A DNA stretch of 64,000 nt from Bifidobacterium boum. Its GTDB lineage: Bacteria; Actinomycetota; Actinomycetes; Actinomycetales; Bifidobacteriaceae. Shown here one piece after another: positions 45,291 through 54,244 of the stretch; position 1 is the first letter of the stretch; each line of letters opens with the position of its first letter. The notes beneath the pieces are model-generated. The model saw nothing but the letters and a program-made list of their open reading frames with translations, was not told the DNA's origin and did no database searches. Where the stretch lies: the NCBI RefSeq assembly GCF_000741535.1, contig NZ_JGYQ01000016.1, positions 372,001 to 436,000 of the forward strand. Reading direction: 5' to 3'. The position numbers were made by a program, and so were the translations under genes.

Positions 45291-46064
45291 GAAACGTCCC
45301 GATACATACCGTTCGGCTTCTTCGTTTTGGGGGTTGTTGAACATCGTGGTCGTGTCGGCGAAATACTCGAGATGACCGGGCTGACCTACGGCCTTCAAGT
45401 TGAAGAATGCCGTGTAATCAGCGATACGGGCCGCCTGCTGCATGTTATGGGTCACAATCACAATCGTGTAATCATGCTTCAGCTCGTTGATCAGATCCTC
45501 CACGGCGAGCGTCGAAATCGGGTCGAGCGCTGAGCACGGCTCATCCATGAGCAGCACCTGCGGATGCACAGCCACAGCACGCGCAATGCACAAACGCTGC
45601 TGCTGACCGCCAGACAAGCCGATACCCGGATTATCCAGACGATCCTTCACCTCATTCCACAGGTTCGCGCCACGCAACGCCCACTCAACCAGATCATCAG
45701 CATCCGACTTATTCAAATGCTTATTGTTGAGCTTCACGCCAGCCAGCACATTCTCACGAATCGACATCGTCGGGAACGGGTTCGGACGCTGGAACACCAT
45801 ACCCACATCACGGCGGACAGCCACCGGATCAACATCCTTGTCATACAGGTTGCGACCCTCCAACAGCACCTCACCCTTGACATGAGCGCCCGGAATGATC
45901 TCATGCATACGGTCAAGCGTGCGCAACACCGTCGACTTGCCACAGCCGGACGGACCAATAAATGCCGTCACCTTATTCGGCTCAATGTTGATGTTCACAT
46001 CTTCAACAGCCAAAAAATCGCCGTAATAGATGTTCAGATTCTTGACATCAATACGTTGTCCCAT
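45285..46064 (-). CDS. pstB: Phosphate ABC transporter ATP-binding protein
   Basis: ATPase of the high-affinity phosphate importer. 259 residues: Walker [18 protein letters not shown]-loop FQRPNPFPT, signature [14 protein letters not shown], Walker [13 protein letters not shown] and the His switch [13 protein letters not shown]. Last gene of pstSCAB, 54 bp after pstA. Confidence 0.97.
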   Translation of the reverse strand: MGQRIDVKNLNIYYGDFLAVEDVNINIEPNKVTAFIGPSGCGKSTVLRTLDRMHEIIPGAHVKGEVLLEGRNLYDKDVDPVAVRRDVGMVFQRPNPFPTMSIRENVLAGVKLNNKHLNKSDADDLVEWALRGANLWNEVKDRLDNPGIGLSGGQQQRLCIARAVAVHPQVLLMDEPCSALDPISTLAVEDLINELKHDYTIVIVTHNMQQAARIADYTAFFNLKAVGQPGHLEYFADTTTMFNNPQNEEAERYVSGRFG

Positions 46065-46118
46065 TGTTTTCCTTCAATAGTTCGGAAATTACTGAAAACG
46101 CACATGCGGATGCGCATG

Positions 46119-47132
46119 TCAGCGCTCAGCCTTCACCGCGAACACGCGGGCGACCAAACGACCGATAAGATTCAAAATCAGCACAATCACGATGAGCACC
46201 AGAGCCGCAGCCCACGCACGCTGCATCGGAATATCAGTAACACATGCGGCACTCGCATGCGCAGGGCACGCGACCTTCAGCTTGCTGTACTCCTGATACA
46301 CATACACCGGCAGCGTAGTCATCTGGCCGCTGAACAGGTTCACGTTCGTCGTGGAAATATAGCCCGCCGTCATCAGCAGCGGAGCCGTCTCACCAACCAC
46401 GCGCGCAATCGCTAGAATCACGCCCGACACAATACCCGGCAAAGCGGTACGCAACACGATCTTCGTAATCGTCCGCTGCTTGGTCACGCCAAGCGCGTAC
46501 GAAGCCTCACGCAAATCGTTCGGCACGATCTTAAGCATCTCCTCACTGGACTTGACGACCGTCGGAATCATGAGCAGCGACAAGGCGACCGAACCCTCAA
46601 AACCGTTGAACGTGCCAGGACCAACCAGAATCGTGAACATGGAAAACGCGAACAGGCCGGCGACAATCGACGGAACGCCGCTCATCACATCAACGAGCAG
46701 GCCGATCGCCTTCGCGAACTTACCGCCACGCGAATACTCGATAAGAAACACCGAGCACATGATGCCGATCGGCACAGAAATCACCAGCGCACCAAACGTA
46801 ATCTCCAGCGTGCCGATAATCGCATGCTGAATACCGCCATACCCGCCGGACGCGGTCGGCTGACCGCCAATCACGCCAGACATGTTGTACGACAGGAAAT
46901 TCAAGTTCAGACGCTTCACACCATTGGCGATCGTCGTCCACAACACGGAAAACAGCGGAATCAACGCCACAATGAACGCGACCGAAATCAGCGCGCCCAT
47001 CGCCACATCCTTACGCTTACGGCGGGCAATCATCGAACGAGTCGGCTGGAACTTGTCAAAATCAATGACCGGAGCGTCCTTCATCAGCGACTCGCCGGCA
47101 GCCTGCGCATACTCTTGCGAAGCAGACATCAT
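46119..47132 (-). CDS. pstA: Phosphate ABC transporter permease PstA
   Basis: Inner-membrane permease, 337 residues, six helices with the ABC transmembrane coupling region (SYALGVTKQRTITKIVLRTALPGIVSG). The first ~40 residues are a cytoplasmic extension. Its start overlaps the pstC stop by 4 bp. Confidence 0.95.
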   Translation of the reverse strand: MMSASQEYAQAAGESLMKDAPVIDFDKFQPTRSMIARRKRKDVAMGALISVAFIVALIPLFSVLWTTIANGVKRLNLNFLSYNMSGVIGGQPTASGGYGGIQHAIIGTLEITFGALVISVPIGIMCSVFLIEYSRGGKFAKAIGLLVDVMSGVPSIVAGLFAFSMFTILVGPGTFNGFEGSVALSLLMIPTVVKSSEEMLKIVPNDLREASYALGVTKQRTITKIVLRTALPGIVSGVILAIARVVGETAPLLMTAGYISTTNVNLFSGQMTTLPVYVYQEYSKLKVACPAHASAACVTDIPMQRAWAAALVLIVIVLILNLIGRLVARVFAVKAER

Positions 47133-48082
47133 GCACTCACTTTCTGCGTGATCTTACGGGCGATGAAATTGACGATAAACGTGATCAGGAACAGCACCAG
47201 ACCGGTTGCTATCAGCGTGGACACGCCCAACGAATTCGCCTCCGGATACTGGGCGGCAATATTCGCGGCAATCGTCTGATTCTGCGACGCCTGCAAAATC
47301 TTGAACGAGTAGTGCAAGCCAGGCGACAAAATCATCAGCACCGCCATCGTCTCGCCCAGCGCACGACCCAAACCAAGCATTGAAGCAGACACCACGCCCG
47401 ACTTGCCGAACGGCAACACTGCAAGCTTGATCATCTCCCACTTCGTAGCGCCCAACGCGAGCGCCGCCTCCTGTTGCAGGCGCGGAGTCTGCAAGTAAAC
47501 GTCACGCGCCATAGACGTGATAATCGGCAAAATCATGACCGCCAACACCACGGCAACCGTAGCGACCGTACGTGCAGGATTCGCGGCCGGACCCTTAAAC
47601 AGCGGAATCCAGCCAAGATACTTCGCTACCCAATTCCAGAACGGGTAGATGGCAGGCACTAGCACAATACCGCCCCACAAGCCGTAAATCACCGACGGGA
47701 TAGCGGCCAGCAAGTCGACAATCATGCTCAACGCGGTCGCCAAACCCTTCGGCGCGTACTGCGAAATGAACAACGCAATGCCGACGGATACGAAGAATGC
47801 GATCAGCAAGGCGAGCGCCGCAACCAGTACCGTACCGAACGCGAGCGGGCCGACATACTGCCAGAAATTATGCGCCTTACCGCCGGTGAACGACTCAATC
47901 GTCGCCCTATTGGCGTTCTGGTCGCCGCCGATCAGCGGCCAGGCGCGGAAGAAAAGAAAGAGAAAGACCGCAGCCAAAACAACAAGGATCAACGCGCCGC
48001 ATGCGAACGCGATCCACTTGAATATCTTGTCCGCTGACTTGCCGCCGACCGGTTGGTCGAGGGTGGATTTCTCGGAACTCAC
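47129..48082 (-). CDS. pstC: Phosphate ABC transporter permease PstC
   Basis: Inner-membrane permease, 317 residues, with the coupling segment AALALGATKWEMIKLAVLPFGKSGVV and YGLWGGIVLVPAIYP. GTG start with AAGGAGA. It follows pstS by 197 bp, which contains imperfect hairpins that could lower pstCAB expression relative to pstS. Confidence 0.95.
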   Translation of the reverse strand: MSSEKSTLDQPVGGKSADKIFKWIAFACGALILVVLAAVFLFLFFRAWPLIGGDQNANRATIESFTGGKAHNFWQYVGPLAFGTVLVAALALLIAFFVSVGIALFISQYAPKGLATALSMIVDLLAAIPSVIYGLWGGIVLVPAIYPFWNWVAKYLGWIPLFKGPAANPARTVATVAVVLAVMILPIITSMARDVYLQTPRLQQEAALALGATKWEMIKLAVLPFGKSGVVSASMLGLGRALGETMAVLMILSPGLHYSFKILQASQNQTIAANIAAQYPEANSLGVSTLIATGLVLFLITFIVNFIARKITQKVSA

Positions 48083-48279
48083 TGGTTCTCCTTACGGGCT
48101 GACACCCGAAACCGGGTACATGGTGGAACCGGATTCAGGCCGCTCCCGCTTAACCAGCCGGGACGCAGCCTGAAACCGTTACATCATTCCACGTTCGATA
48201 CTACCGTCTGTCAGGCGTGCGACTGTCCGAACCGGACGAAACCTACTCGAACGGCCGCACTTGACAGGCTGCCTGGAAG

Positions 48280-49413
48280 TCACTTCGTTTCGATCGCGTC
48301 AATCGACTTGGTGACCTTAGCACGCAGCGTGTCGCTCATCGGAGCGGAGCCTGCGTTATCGGCGGCAACCTGCTGGCCATCCTCGCTAATCACGTAGGTG
48401 AGCCAGGACTTCACGAACTTCGCGGTGTTGGCGTCCTTGTACGTGGGGCAGACGACATCGTAGGAGACGAGAACCACAGGGTAGGCGCCATCAGCCTTAG
48501 TCGCGTGATCAAGCTTGACCACCACGCGGTTGTCGCCCTTGGCGGTGTCGTCGAGCGGGGAAGCGTCCACGACCTTGGCGGCGGCTTCAGCCGAATACGG
48601 GACGTACTTCTCGCCGACCTTCACGGCCACGGTGCCCAGATCGCCGGCCTTCGAAGCGTCAGCGTACCCGATGGTGCCATCAGCTTGGCTGACAGTGTTG
48701 ATCACGCCATCCGTGCCCTTGGCGCCCTGACCAACCTCATTCGGCCAGTTCTCGCTCAAATCGTAGCTCCAGTTGTCCGGGGCGACATCCTTGACATAGC
48801 TCAGGAAGTTCTTGGTAGTGCCGGACTTGTCGGAACGGTGGACCACCGTGATCGCAGTGTCAGGCAGATCAACCTTCGGGTTCTGCTGCTTGATCGCGTC
48901 ATCATTCCACTTGGTGATCTTGCCGTCGAAAATCTTGGCGATGGTCTCGCCGTCGAGGTTCAGGTGCTTATCCTTGCCGGAAACACCCTTCAGGTTGAAT
49001 ACGATAGCAATCGGAGAAATGTACACCGGAACATCGAATGCTGTGCCGGAAGCGCACACCTTGGAGGACTGCTGGACCTCATCATCGCTCAGCGACGCGT
49101 CGGAACCGGCCCACGCGGTCGCACCGGTGAGGAAGGTGCTCACGCCGGCGCCGGAACCGCTCGGATTGTAGGAAATCTTCGCATCCGGATTCTGCGCTTG
49201 GTAGCTGGCGATCCACGCCTCAACAGCGGACTGCTGTGAGGAAGCGCCGGCACCCTGGAATTCGCCGGAAATCTTCTCGGCGGAAGATGCAGACTTTCCG
49301 GCGGCGTTGGAGCTGCCGGATGCGGGCTCGTTGTTTCCGCAGGCGCCAAGTGCCGCAAGCATGGCGACACCGGAAACAGCGGCGATGGAACGTACAAGCA
49401 AATTCTTACGCAT
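48280..49413 (-). CDS. pstS: Phosphate-binding lipoprotein PstS
   Basis: Periplasmic-side, lipid-anchored phosphate receptor of the Pst importer. 377 residues: signal peptide with lipobox LGAC (MRKNLLVRSIAAVSGVAMLAALGAC), a Ser/Asn/Ala linker and the binding fold with GAGASSQQSA, SGSGAGVSTF, VHRSDKSGTT. ATG at 49413 with AGAGGGA. A PHO box lies 142 bp upstream. Confidence 0.96.
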   Translation of the reverse strand: MRKNLLVRSIAAVSGVAMLAALGACGNNEPASGSSNAAGKSASSAEKISGEFQGAGASSQQSAVEAWIASYQAQNPDAKISYNPSGSGAGVSTFLTGATAWAGSDASLSDDEVQQSSKVCASGTAFDVPVYISPIAIVFNLKGVSGKDKHLNLDGETIAKIFDGKITKWNDDAIKQQNPKVDLPDTAITVVHRSDKSGTTKNFLSYVKDVAPDNWSYDLSENWPNEVGQGAKGTDGVINTVSQADGTIGYADASKAGDLGTVAVKVGEKYVPYSAEAAAKVVDASPLDDTAKGDNRVVVKLDHATKADGAYPVVLVSYDVVCPTYKDANTAKFVKSWLTYVISEDGQQVAADNAGSAPMSDTLRAKVTKSIDAIETK

Positions 49414-49554
49414 GTCTTCAAATCCCTCTGAAATCACATCGGGCGGAAATCCGCCTTGTGCCTCGGGGCTGCCGCCCCGCATCATAAACATGGCACCTTT
49501 CCATTCATGACACTTCAAGCCTATGGGAGATTGTGGGGGCTACGGGCCAAATCA

Positions 49555-49572
49555 GGTGAACGGAAGATGAAC
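49555..49572 (-). promoter_or_regulatory. PHO box upstream of pstS
   Basis: On the minus strand GTTCATC-TTCC-GTTCACC: two 7-bp direct units in an 11-bp period, matching the actinobacterial PhoP/RegX3-type PHO box (GTTCACC-N4-GTTCACC) with one mismatch. Confidence 0.75.
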
Positions 49573-49637
49573 TCTTGTCGATATCGCAGGAAGCTTCACA
49601 GAGCGGCCAGCGGAGACAAGCACTCCTCTCCCCCACC

Positions 49638-49663
49638 TTCTACCGACGCTCACAGGCGCCCCA
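49638..49663. repeat. Intergenic hairpin repeat, copy 2
   Basis: TTCTACCGACGCT pairs with AGCGTCGGCA across CACAGGCGCCCC; one of two tandem copies after regX3. Confidence 0.6.
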
Positions 49664-49678
49664 GCGTCGGCAAAACCC

Positions 49679-49716
49679 TCTGCCGACACTCACCGACCAC
49701 TCAGTGTCGGCAGAAG
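49679..49716. repeat. Intergenic hairpin repeat, copy 3
   Basis: CTGCCGACACT(CA) and (TCA)GTGTCGGCAG pair around CCGACCAC; the central base change (ACACT/AGTGT in place of ACGCT/AGCGT) is compensated on the other arm. Confidence 0.65.
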
Positions 49717-49729
49717 CGGAGAGGGAGGG

Positions 49730-50437
49730 TTATTTGGTGGTGGGGGTGTCGATTTTGTAGCCCAGACCTCGGACGGTGGTCAGGTATTGGGGGTGGGAGG
49801 GGTCGGGTTCGATTTTGGCGCGCACACGCTTGACATGCACATCCAAGGTCTTGGTGTCACCGACATAGTTCGAGCCCCAAATACGGTCGATCAGCTGATG
49901 GCGGGTCATGACACGACCCTTGTTCTGCATGAGATACTCCAGCAGCTCGAACTCCTTGAGCGGGAAGAACACATCCTGCCCGCGCACCGTGACCTGATGC
50001 TCGCCCACATGCATGGTGATATCACCGCACACCAGCGCAACATCATCATCCTGGGCGCCCGGCGTCTGCGCCGCCGACTGGTTGCGGCGCAACACCGCAC
50101 GAATACGTGCCAACAGCTCGCGGAACGAATACGGCTTGGTCACATAGTCGTCCGCACCTATTTCCAGTCCAACAACCTTGTCGATTTCCGCGCTTTTCGC
50201 GGTCAACATGATAATCGGCACGCGGCTTTGCTCACGAATACGCCGGCACAACGCGATGCCATCGATGCCGGGAAGCATCACGTCAAGCAGCACCAGGTCG
50301 GCACCGCCGCGCGTAAACAGTTCCAAACCTTCCTCACCGGTTTCCGCGGCCTCGACATCGTAGCCCTCACGCGTCAGCTGATACACCAACGGTTCACGGT
50401 AGGATTCCTCATCCTCGACAATCAGAATGCGTGTCAT
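49730..50437 (-). CDS. regX3: Response regulator RegX3/PhoP-like (OmpR family)
   Basis: Phosphate-starvation response regulator by context. 235 residues: receiver domain with acidic pair VEDEE and phospho-acceptor Asp in LVLLDVMLPGIDG (~residue 51), switch residues in MLTAKS and Lys in YVTKPYSF; OmpR winged helix with RVMTRHQLIDRIWGSNYV and LDVHVKRVRAKIE. It overlaps the kinase gene by 4 bp. Confidence 0.93.
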   Translation of the reverse strand: MTRILIVEDEESYREPLVYQLTREGYDVEAAETGEEGLELFTRGGADLVLLDVMLPGIDGIALCRRIREQSRVPIIMLTAKSAEIDKVVGLEIGADDYVTKPYSFRELLARIRAVLRRNQSAAQTPGAQDDDVALVCGDITMHVGEHQVTVRGQDVFFPLKEFELLEYLMQNKGRVMTRHQLIDRIWGSNYVGDTKTLDVHVKRVRAKIEPDPSHPQYLTTVRGLGYKIDTPTTK

Positions 50438-51894
50438 ACTGCTGTTTCTGCTCCTGTCTGTTCCACTGTTCCAAGCTGTTCAGCCTTATTCGCCCGCTCA
50501 AGCGGCTGCGCATGATCGTCCGCGAGCGCAGCGCCGGCGGCACCCGCATCGACGGCATCACCGGCACTCGCACCCGCACCATCACTCGCATCAGCTTCGT
50601 CGGCATCACCGTCCAATGGAAGCTCAATGGTGAACGTCGATCCGCTCCCCTCATGCGACCATGCTGAAATCGTGCCCCCGCACTCCTCGACACAATGCTT
50701 GGTGATCGCCAAGCCAAGACCCGTGCCGCCGGTATCACGCGAGCGAGCCGGGTCGACACGGTAGAACCGTTCAAAAATGCGGTCCAACGACTGTTCAGGA
50801 ATGCCGATCCCCTGATCGATGACGCGAATCGTCACCGTGCCTTCGGCGTCATGCCGCGCAACATCGGCTGTTACCGTCGTATCCGAAGGCGAATAGTGGA
50901 TTGCGTTCTCAATCAGGTTCTTCACCGCCGTGGTGAGCGCGCGACGATCCACACGCACCACAGCAGGCCCGCCCGAATGCGTCACCCGGATATCAATATG
51001 CTTGTGTTCCGCCTGCACGGCGTTCTGCTGGGCGGCATCTTTGACCACATCCAACGCGTCCACCTGCTGCGCTGACGCGACCCCCGACGTGCTTTCCGCA
51101 CGCTGCAATTCGATAAGCCGTTGCACCAGATTGGTCAGACGCTCGGATTCTTTGGAAATCCGGCCCGAAAAATAGCGCACCGCATCCGGGTCGTCCGCGG
51201 CATCCGTGATCGTTTCCGCAAGCAAAGCAATAGCTCCGGCGGGGGTTTTCAACTCATGCGACACGTTCGTCACAAAATCACGACGCATCATCTCGAAGCG
51301 GCGGCGTTCACTGATATCACGGATGAACACGGCCACACGATGCCCATCAATCGCACCGACATGGATGAGCAGATGACGCTGCCGCGCCGGATTCACCGTG
51401 CCCGCTTTGACGCCACGTCCCGGATGGTCCCCACTCTGGCGCTCATGGCTATCTACTGTGATTTCCCGGTCACGCGTCTGCCCGTCAGCCGCAACCATGG
51501 CGGCAACCTGCGCGAGATCGTCATTGATAAAGCCGGTATCGCCGACAAGCGCGAGATTACGGGCGGCCGGGCTGACATATCGAATGCGACCGCCGTCATC
51601 CACAATGACAAGCATGTCAGGCATTACGTTGATGAACTGTTCTTCAGCCGCACGAACCGTGCCCTCGCCGAACACGCTCGACACCCCACGCAAGCCGTCA
51701 CGGGAACCGGCATGGTCACCGTTCGCACGAGGTACAGCGGAACGTGCTGCGAGAGCATTGCCGTTGCCGGCGTCCCCATGCTTCCCGGCACCCGTGCGGC
51801 GTCCCCAACGGTACCCAAGCAGGACGGCGAGCGCCAGTACCAGCATCGCAACAACCACGACGATCACGGTAATCGTCCACTGATGTGCGTCCAT
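50434..51894 (-). CDS. senX3: Sensor histidine kinase SenX3/PhoR-like
   Basis: Membrane sensor kinase partner of RegX3. 486 residues: one N-terminal helix (VIVVVVAMLVLALAVLLGY, ~11-29), a PAS-like region (~85-210), HisKA with RRDFVTNVSHELKTPAGAI (phospho-His), N box LIENAIHYSP, G1 VIDQGIGIPEQS and G2 GGTGLGLAI. The short N-terminus with one visible helix and the acidic Asp/Ala-rich C-terminal tail are notable. First gene of the pair, next to pst. Confidence 0.92.
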   Translation of the reverse strand: MDAHQWTITVIVVVVAMLVLALAVLLGYRWGRRTGAGKHGDAGNGNALAARSAVPRANGDHAGSRDGLRGVSSVFGEGTVRAAEEQFINVMPDMLVIVDDGGRIRYVSPAARNLALVGDTGFINDDLAQVAAMVAADGQTRDREITVDSHERQSGDHPGRGVKAGTVNPARQRHLLIHVGAIDGHRVAVFIRDISERRRFEMMRRDFVTNVSHELKTPAGAIALLAETITDAADDPDAVRYFSGRISKESERLTNLVQRLIELQRAESTSGVASAQQVDALDVVKDAAQQNAVQAEHKHIDIRVTHSGGPAVVRVDRRALTTAVKNLIENAIHYSPSDTTVTADVARHDAEGTVTIRVIDQGIGIPEQSLDRIFERFYRVDPARSRDTGGTGLGLAITKHCVEECGGTISAWSHEGSGSTFTIELPLDGDADEADASDGAGASAGDAVDAGAAGAALADDHAQPLERANKAEQLGTVEQTGAETAV

Positions 51895-52048
51895 CGTTCC
51901 TCCCTGTGCCGCAATCCGCGGCGGCTCCGCATCAAGCGTAACCTCGCGGACGTCTTGGCGTACCCGAGTTTGATTGAAGTTCGCTTGTTGTTAACCTTCG
52001 AGGGGACGCTCCCGCGACATGCCGGTCGGCGTGAACCGCACGCAACGG

Positions 52049-52744
52049 TTACAGCCGGCGCACGATATCGATGGCGAGACGGGCGGCGGTATCTGCGTAT
52101 TCAGAGATGTCGAACTCCTTGAACACCTCGTAGTCGGTGTCGGCGTTGTCGCTCAACGCGCGGATAACCAGGGCGGGGACATCGTTGCGGGCGGCGACAT
52201 GCGCGACCGCGGCACCCTCCATTTCGACCGCGTCAGCACCGGTATCCTCGCGTACCTGCTTGACTTTCTCAGGCGAATCAACGAAATAGTTGCCGGAAGC
52301 AATCGTGCCGACCATATGCTTGATTCCGGCCGCGTCAAGCGCCGCCGAAGCGACGTCCAACAGGTGGGCGTCGGAATGGAATTCCTCGGTTTTCGGCTTC
52401 CACTGGCCGACCAGACGCATATCCGTATCCAGATAGCGCAGCGTGCCGCCGAGCACAACATCGTTGATATGCAGGTCGCGGTTGAGATTGCCGGCGATGC
52501 CGGAGAAGATCACCGCCTGCGGATGGTAGGTGTCCACCAGATACTGCGTGGTAGCGGCCGCGTTGACCAAGCCCATGCCGCCGACCGTTGCGGCGACCTC
52601 AACCTGCTCGCCCGCGTTCGTGGTCAATGTGCCGTGCGCGACATCAAGGCTTGCTTCGCGGCGATGCTCCACATGGTCCAATGAAGCCGCGATCAGCGCG
52701 ACTTCCTCGTCCAATGCGCCGATGATGGCGATAGTTGCAGTCAT
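52049..52744 (-). CDS. mtnN: 5'-methylthioadenosine/S-adenosylhomocysteine nucleosidase
   Basis: Cleaves MTA and SAH to adenine and the thioribose; part of methyl recycling and, in some bacteria, AI-2 precursor formation. 231 residues. IIGALDEEVALIAASL at the N-terminus, GGMGLVNAAATTQYL, VIFSGIAGNLN, VEMEGAAVAHVA (purine-binding and catalytic Glu) and RALSDNAD with the catalytic Asp. Single gene; a GCCGGC-flanked hairpin overlaps its stop. Confidence 0.95.
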   Translation of the reverse strand: MTATIAIIGALDEEVALIAASLDHVEHRREASLDVAHGTLTTNAGEQVEVAATVGGMGLVNAAATTQYLVDTYHPQAVIFSGIAGNLNRDLHINDVVLGGTLRYLDTDMRLVGQWKPKTEEFHSDAHLLDVASAALDAAGIKHMVGTIASGNYFVDSPEKVKQVREDTGADAVEMEGAAVAHVAARNDVPALVIRALSDNADTDYEVFKEFDISEYADTAARLAIDIVRRL

Positions 52745-52847
52745 ATTGCTCCTTTGTGTTGCGTATGGGTGTTCGATTCGTCATTGTGGCCGACGGCGCG
52801 GCCGGAGTGCCGGCGGGGATGCTGGCAGGGATGCGAAAACGCCGGGG

Positions 52848-54146
52848 TTACTCGTTCCAGCGGCGTTGTGAGACGGCGTCCGCCAGTTCGCGTAGCAGCT
52901 GCTCCGTGTCAGGCCATGACAGGCAACGGTCGGTGATGGACTGGCCGTACACCAGCCGGTCAAGCGGGGCGGGCTTTTGGTTGCCGCCCTCAAGGAAGCT
53001 TTCCATCATCACGCCGGTGATACCCCGCTCACCTTGGGCGATCCGCGAAGCGATATTGCGTACGACCTGCGCTTGGCGATGCTCATCCTTGCCGGAATTG
53101 CCGTGAGAACAGTCGATGATCAGCCCGTGGGCGGCCGCGGAATCAGAGGGAAGCATCGCACGGATATCCGTCATCGCTTGTGCGACGGATTGCGCATCAT
53201 AATTCGGCCCATGGCTTGAACCGCGCAACACCACATGGCAGTCGGGGTTGCCGAGCGTTTCCACGGCGCTCGCACGGCCCAAATGGTCGATGCCGAAGAA
53301 CGTATGCTGCTGGGCGGCCGCGTAACACCCGTTCACCGCGGCCTTGACGGATCCGTCCGTGGCGTTTTTGAAGCCGACCGGCATGGACAGGCCGCTCGCC
53401 AGCTGCCGGTGAATCTGGCTCTCCGTATTGCGCGCGCCGATCGCACCCCAGCTGATCGCGTCGGAAATATACTGCGGAGACGTGGGCTCCAAAAACTCAG
53501 TTGCGGCGGCGAGCCCGGTATCCAGCACGCTGAGCAGCACGCGACGGGCGAGCAGCAGACCTTTGCGAATCTGATGGCTGCCGTCGATATCAGGATCGTT
53601 AATCAGGCCCTTCCAGCCGACCGTGGTGCGCGGCTTCTCGAAATACACGCGCATGACGATCAGCAGATGATCATCAAGCTCATCTTTCAGTTTGGACAGA
53701 CGGTGCGCGTAATCAAGCGCCGCTTTCGGGTCATGCACCGAACACGGGCCGACAATAACCAGCAGACGGTCGTCCTGCCCATACAGGCACGCGCGGATTT
53801 CGTCGCGCGAATAGGCGACCAGATTCTCCGCCTGCTGTGACAATGGCAACGACGACAACACTTGCGCCGGTGTGGGCAGCGGTTCAAGCTCAAGCACCCG
53901 CCGGTTGATGATACGGTTGACGCCGACCTGGTCCTCCCAGCGTGGCACATCCGTCGCCTCCAACGGATTCTTGCCCTCGCTGATCGCCTCATGGATCGCG
54001 CGAAGATCTTCAGGCGAATTCAACGGCTGCTGGCCGATATGCAACGGGTACGCCGCTTGTTGCGACGCCTGACGCCGGTTTGCTGACTGTTCCGGCAACC
54101 GCCCTGATGCCGCCGGCAGCGCCGCATCCTTCTTCTGCTCGTTCAT
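52848..54146 (-). CDS. aroG: 3-deoxy-7-phosphoheptulonate synthase (class I DAHP synthase), paralogue 1
   Basis: First step of the shikimate pathway (PEP + erythrose 4-phosphate). 432 residues with a ~60-residue Gln/Ala-rich N-terminal extension. Class I AroFGH core: LLVIVGPCSVHDPKAAL, MRVYFEKPRTTVGWKGLIND, GAIGARNTESQIHRQLASGL, VGFKNATDGSVKAA, HVVLRGSSHGPNYDA and CSHGNSGKDE. The ATG at 54146 has AAAGGG 4 nt upstream; another ATG is adjacent. A second paralogue lies 98 bp upstream. Confidence 0.95.
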   Translation of the reverse strand: MNEQKKDAALPAASGRLPEQSANRRQASQQAAYPLHIGQQPLNSPEDLRAIHEAISEGKNPLEATDVPRWEDQVGVNRIINRRVLELEPLPTPAQVLSSLPLSQQAENLVAYSRDEIRACLYGQDDRLLVIVGPCSVHDPKAALDYAHRLSKLKDELDDHLLIVMRVYFEKPRTTVGWKGLINDPDIDGSHQIRKGLLLARRVLLSVLDTGLAAATEFLEPTSPQYISDAISWGAIGARNTESQIHRQLASGLSMPVGFKNATDGSVKAAVNGCYAAAQQHTFFGIDHLGRASAVETLGNPDCHVVLRGSSHGPNYDAQSVAQAMTDIRAMLPSDSAAAHGLIIDCSHGNSGKDEHRQAQVVRNIASRIAQGERGITGVMMESFLEGGNQKPAPLDRLVYGQSITDRCLSWPDTEQLLRELADAVSQRRWNE

Positions 54147-54244
54147 CATGCCCTTTCGTCCATACTGACTCAAGCATAACGCCATCGGGCGCAAGGCGGG
54201 CAAGACGGCACCCGACGCCGGGCATCGACCGGCCCGTATAACCT

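Larger units (their letters stand above)
49414..49729. other. pstS upstream region
   Basis: Non-coding. Holds the pstS promoter and PHO box (49555-49572) and two intergenic hairpin repeats (49638-49722) near the regX3 stop. The repeats may act as the regX3 terminator. Confidence 0.7.
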
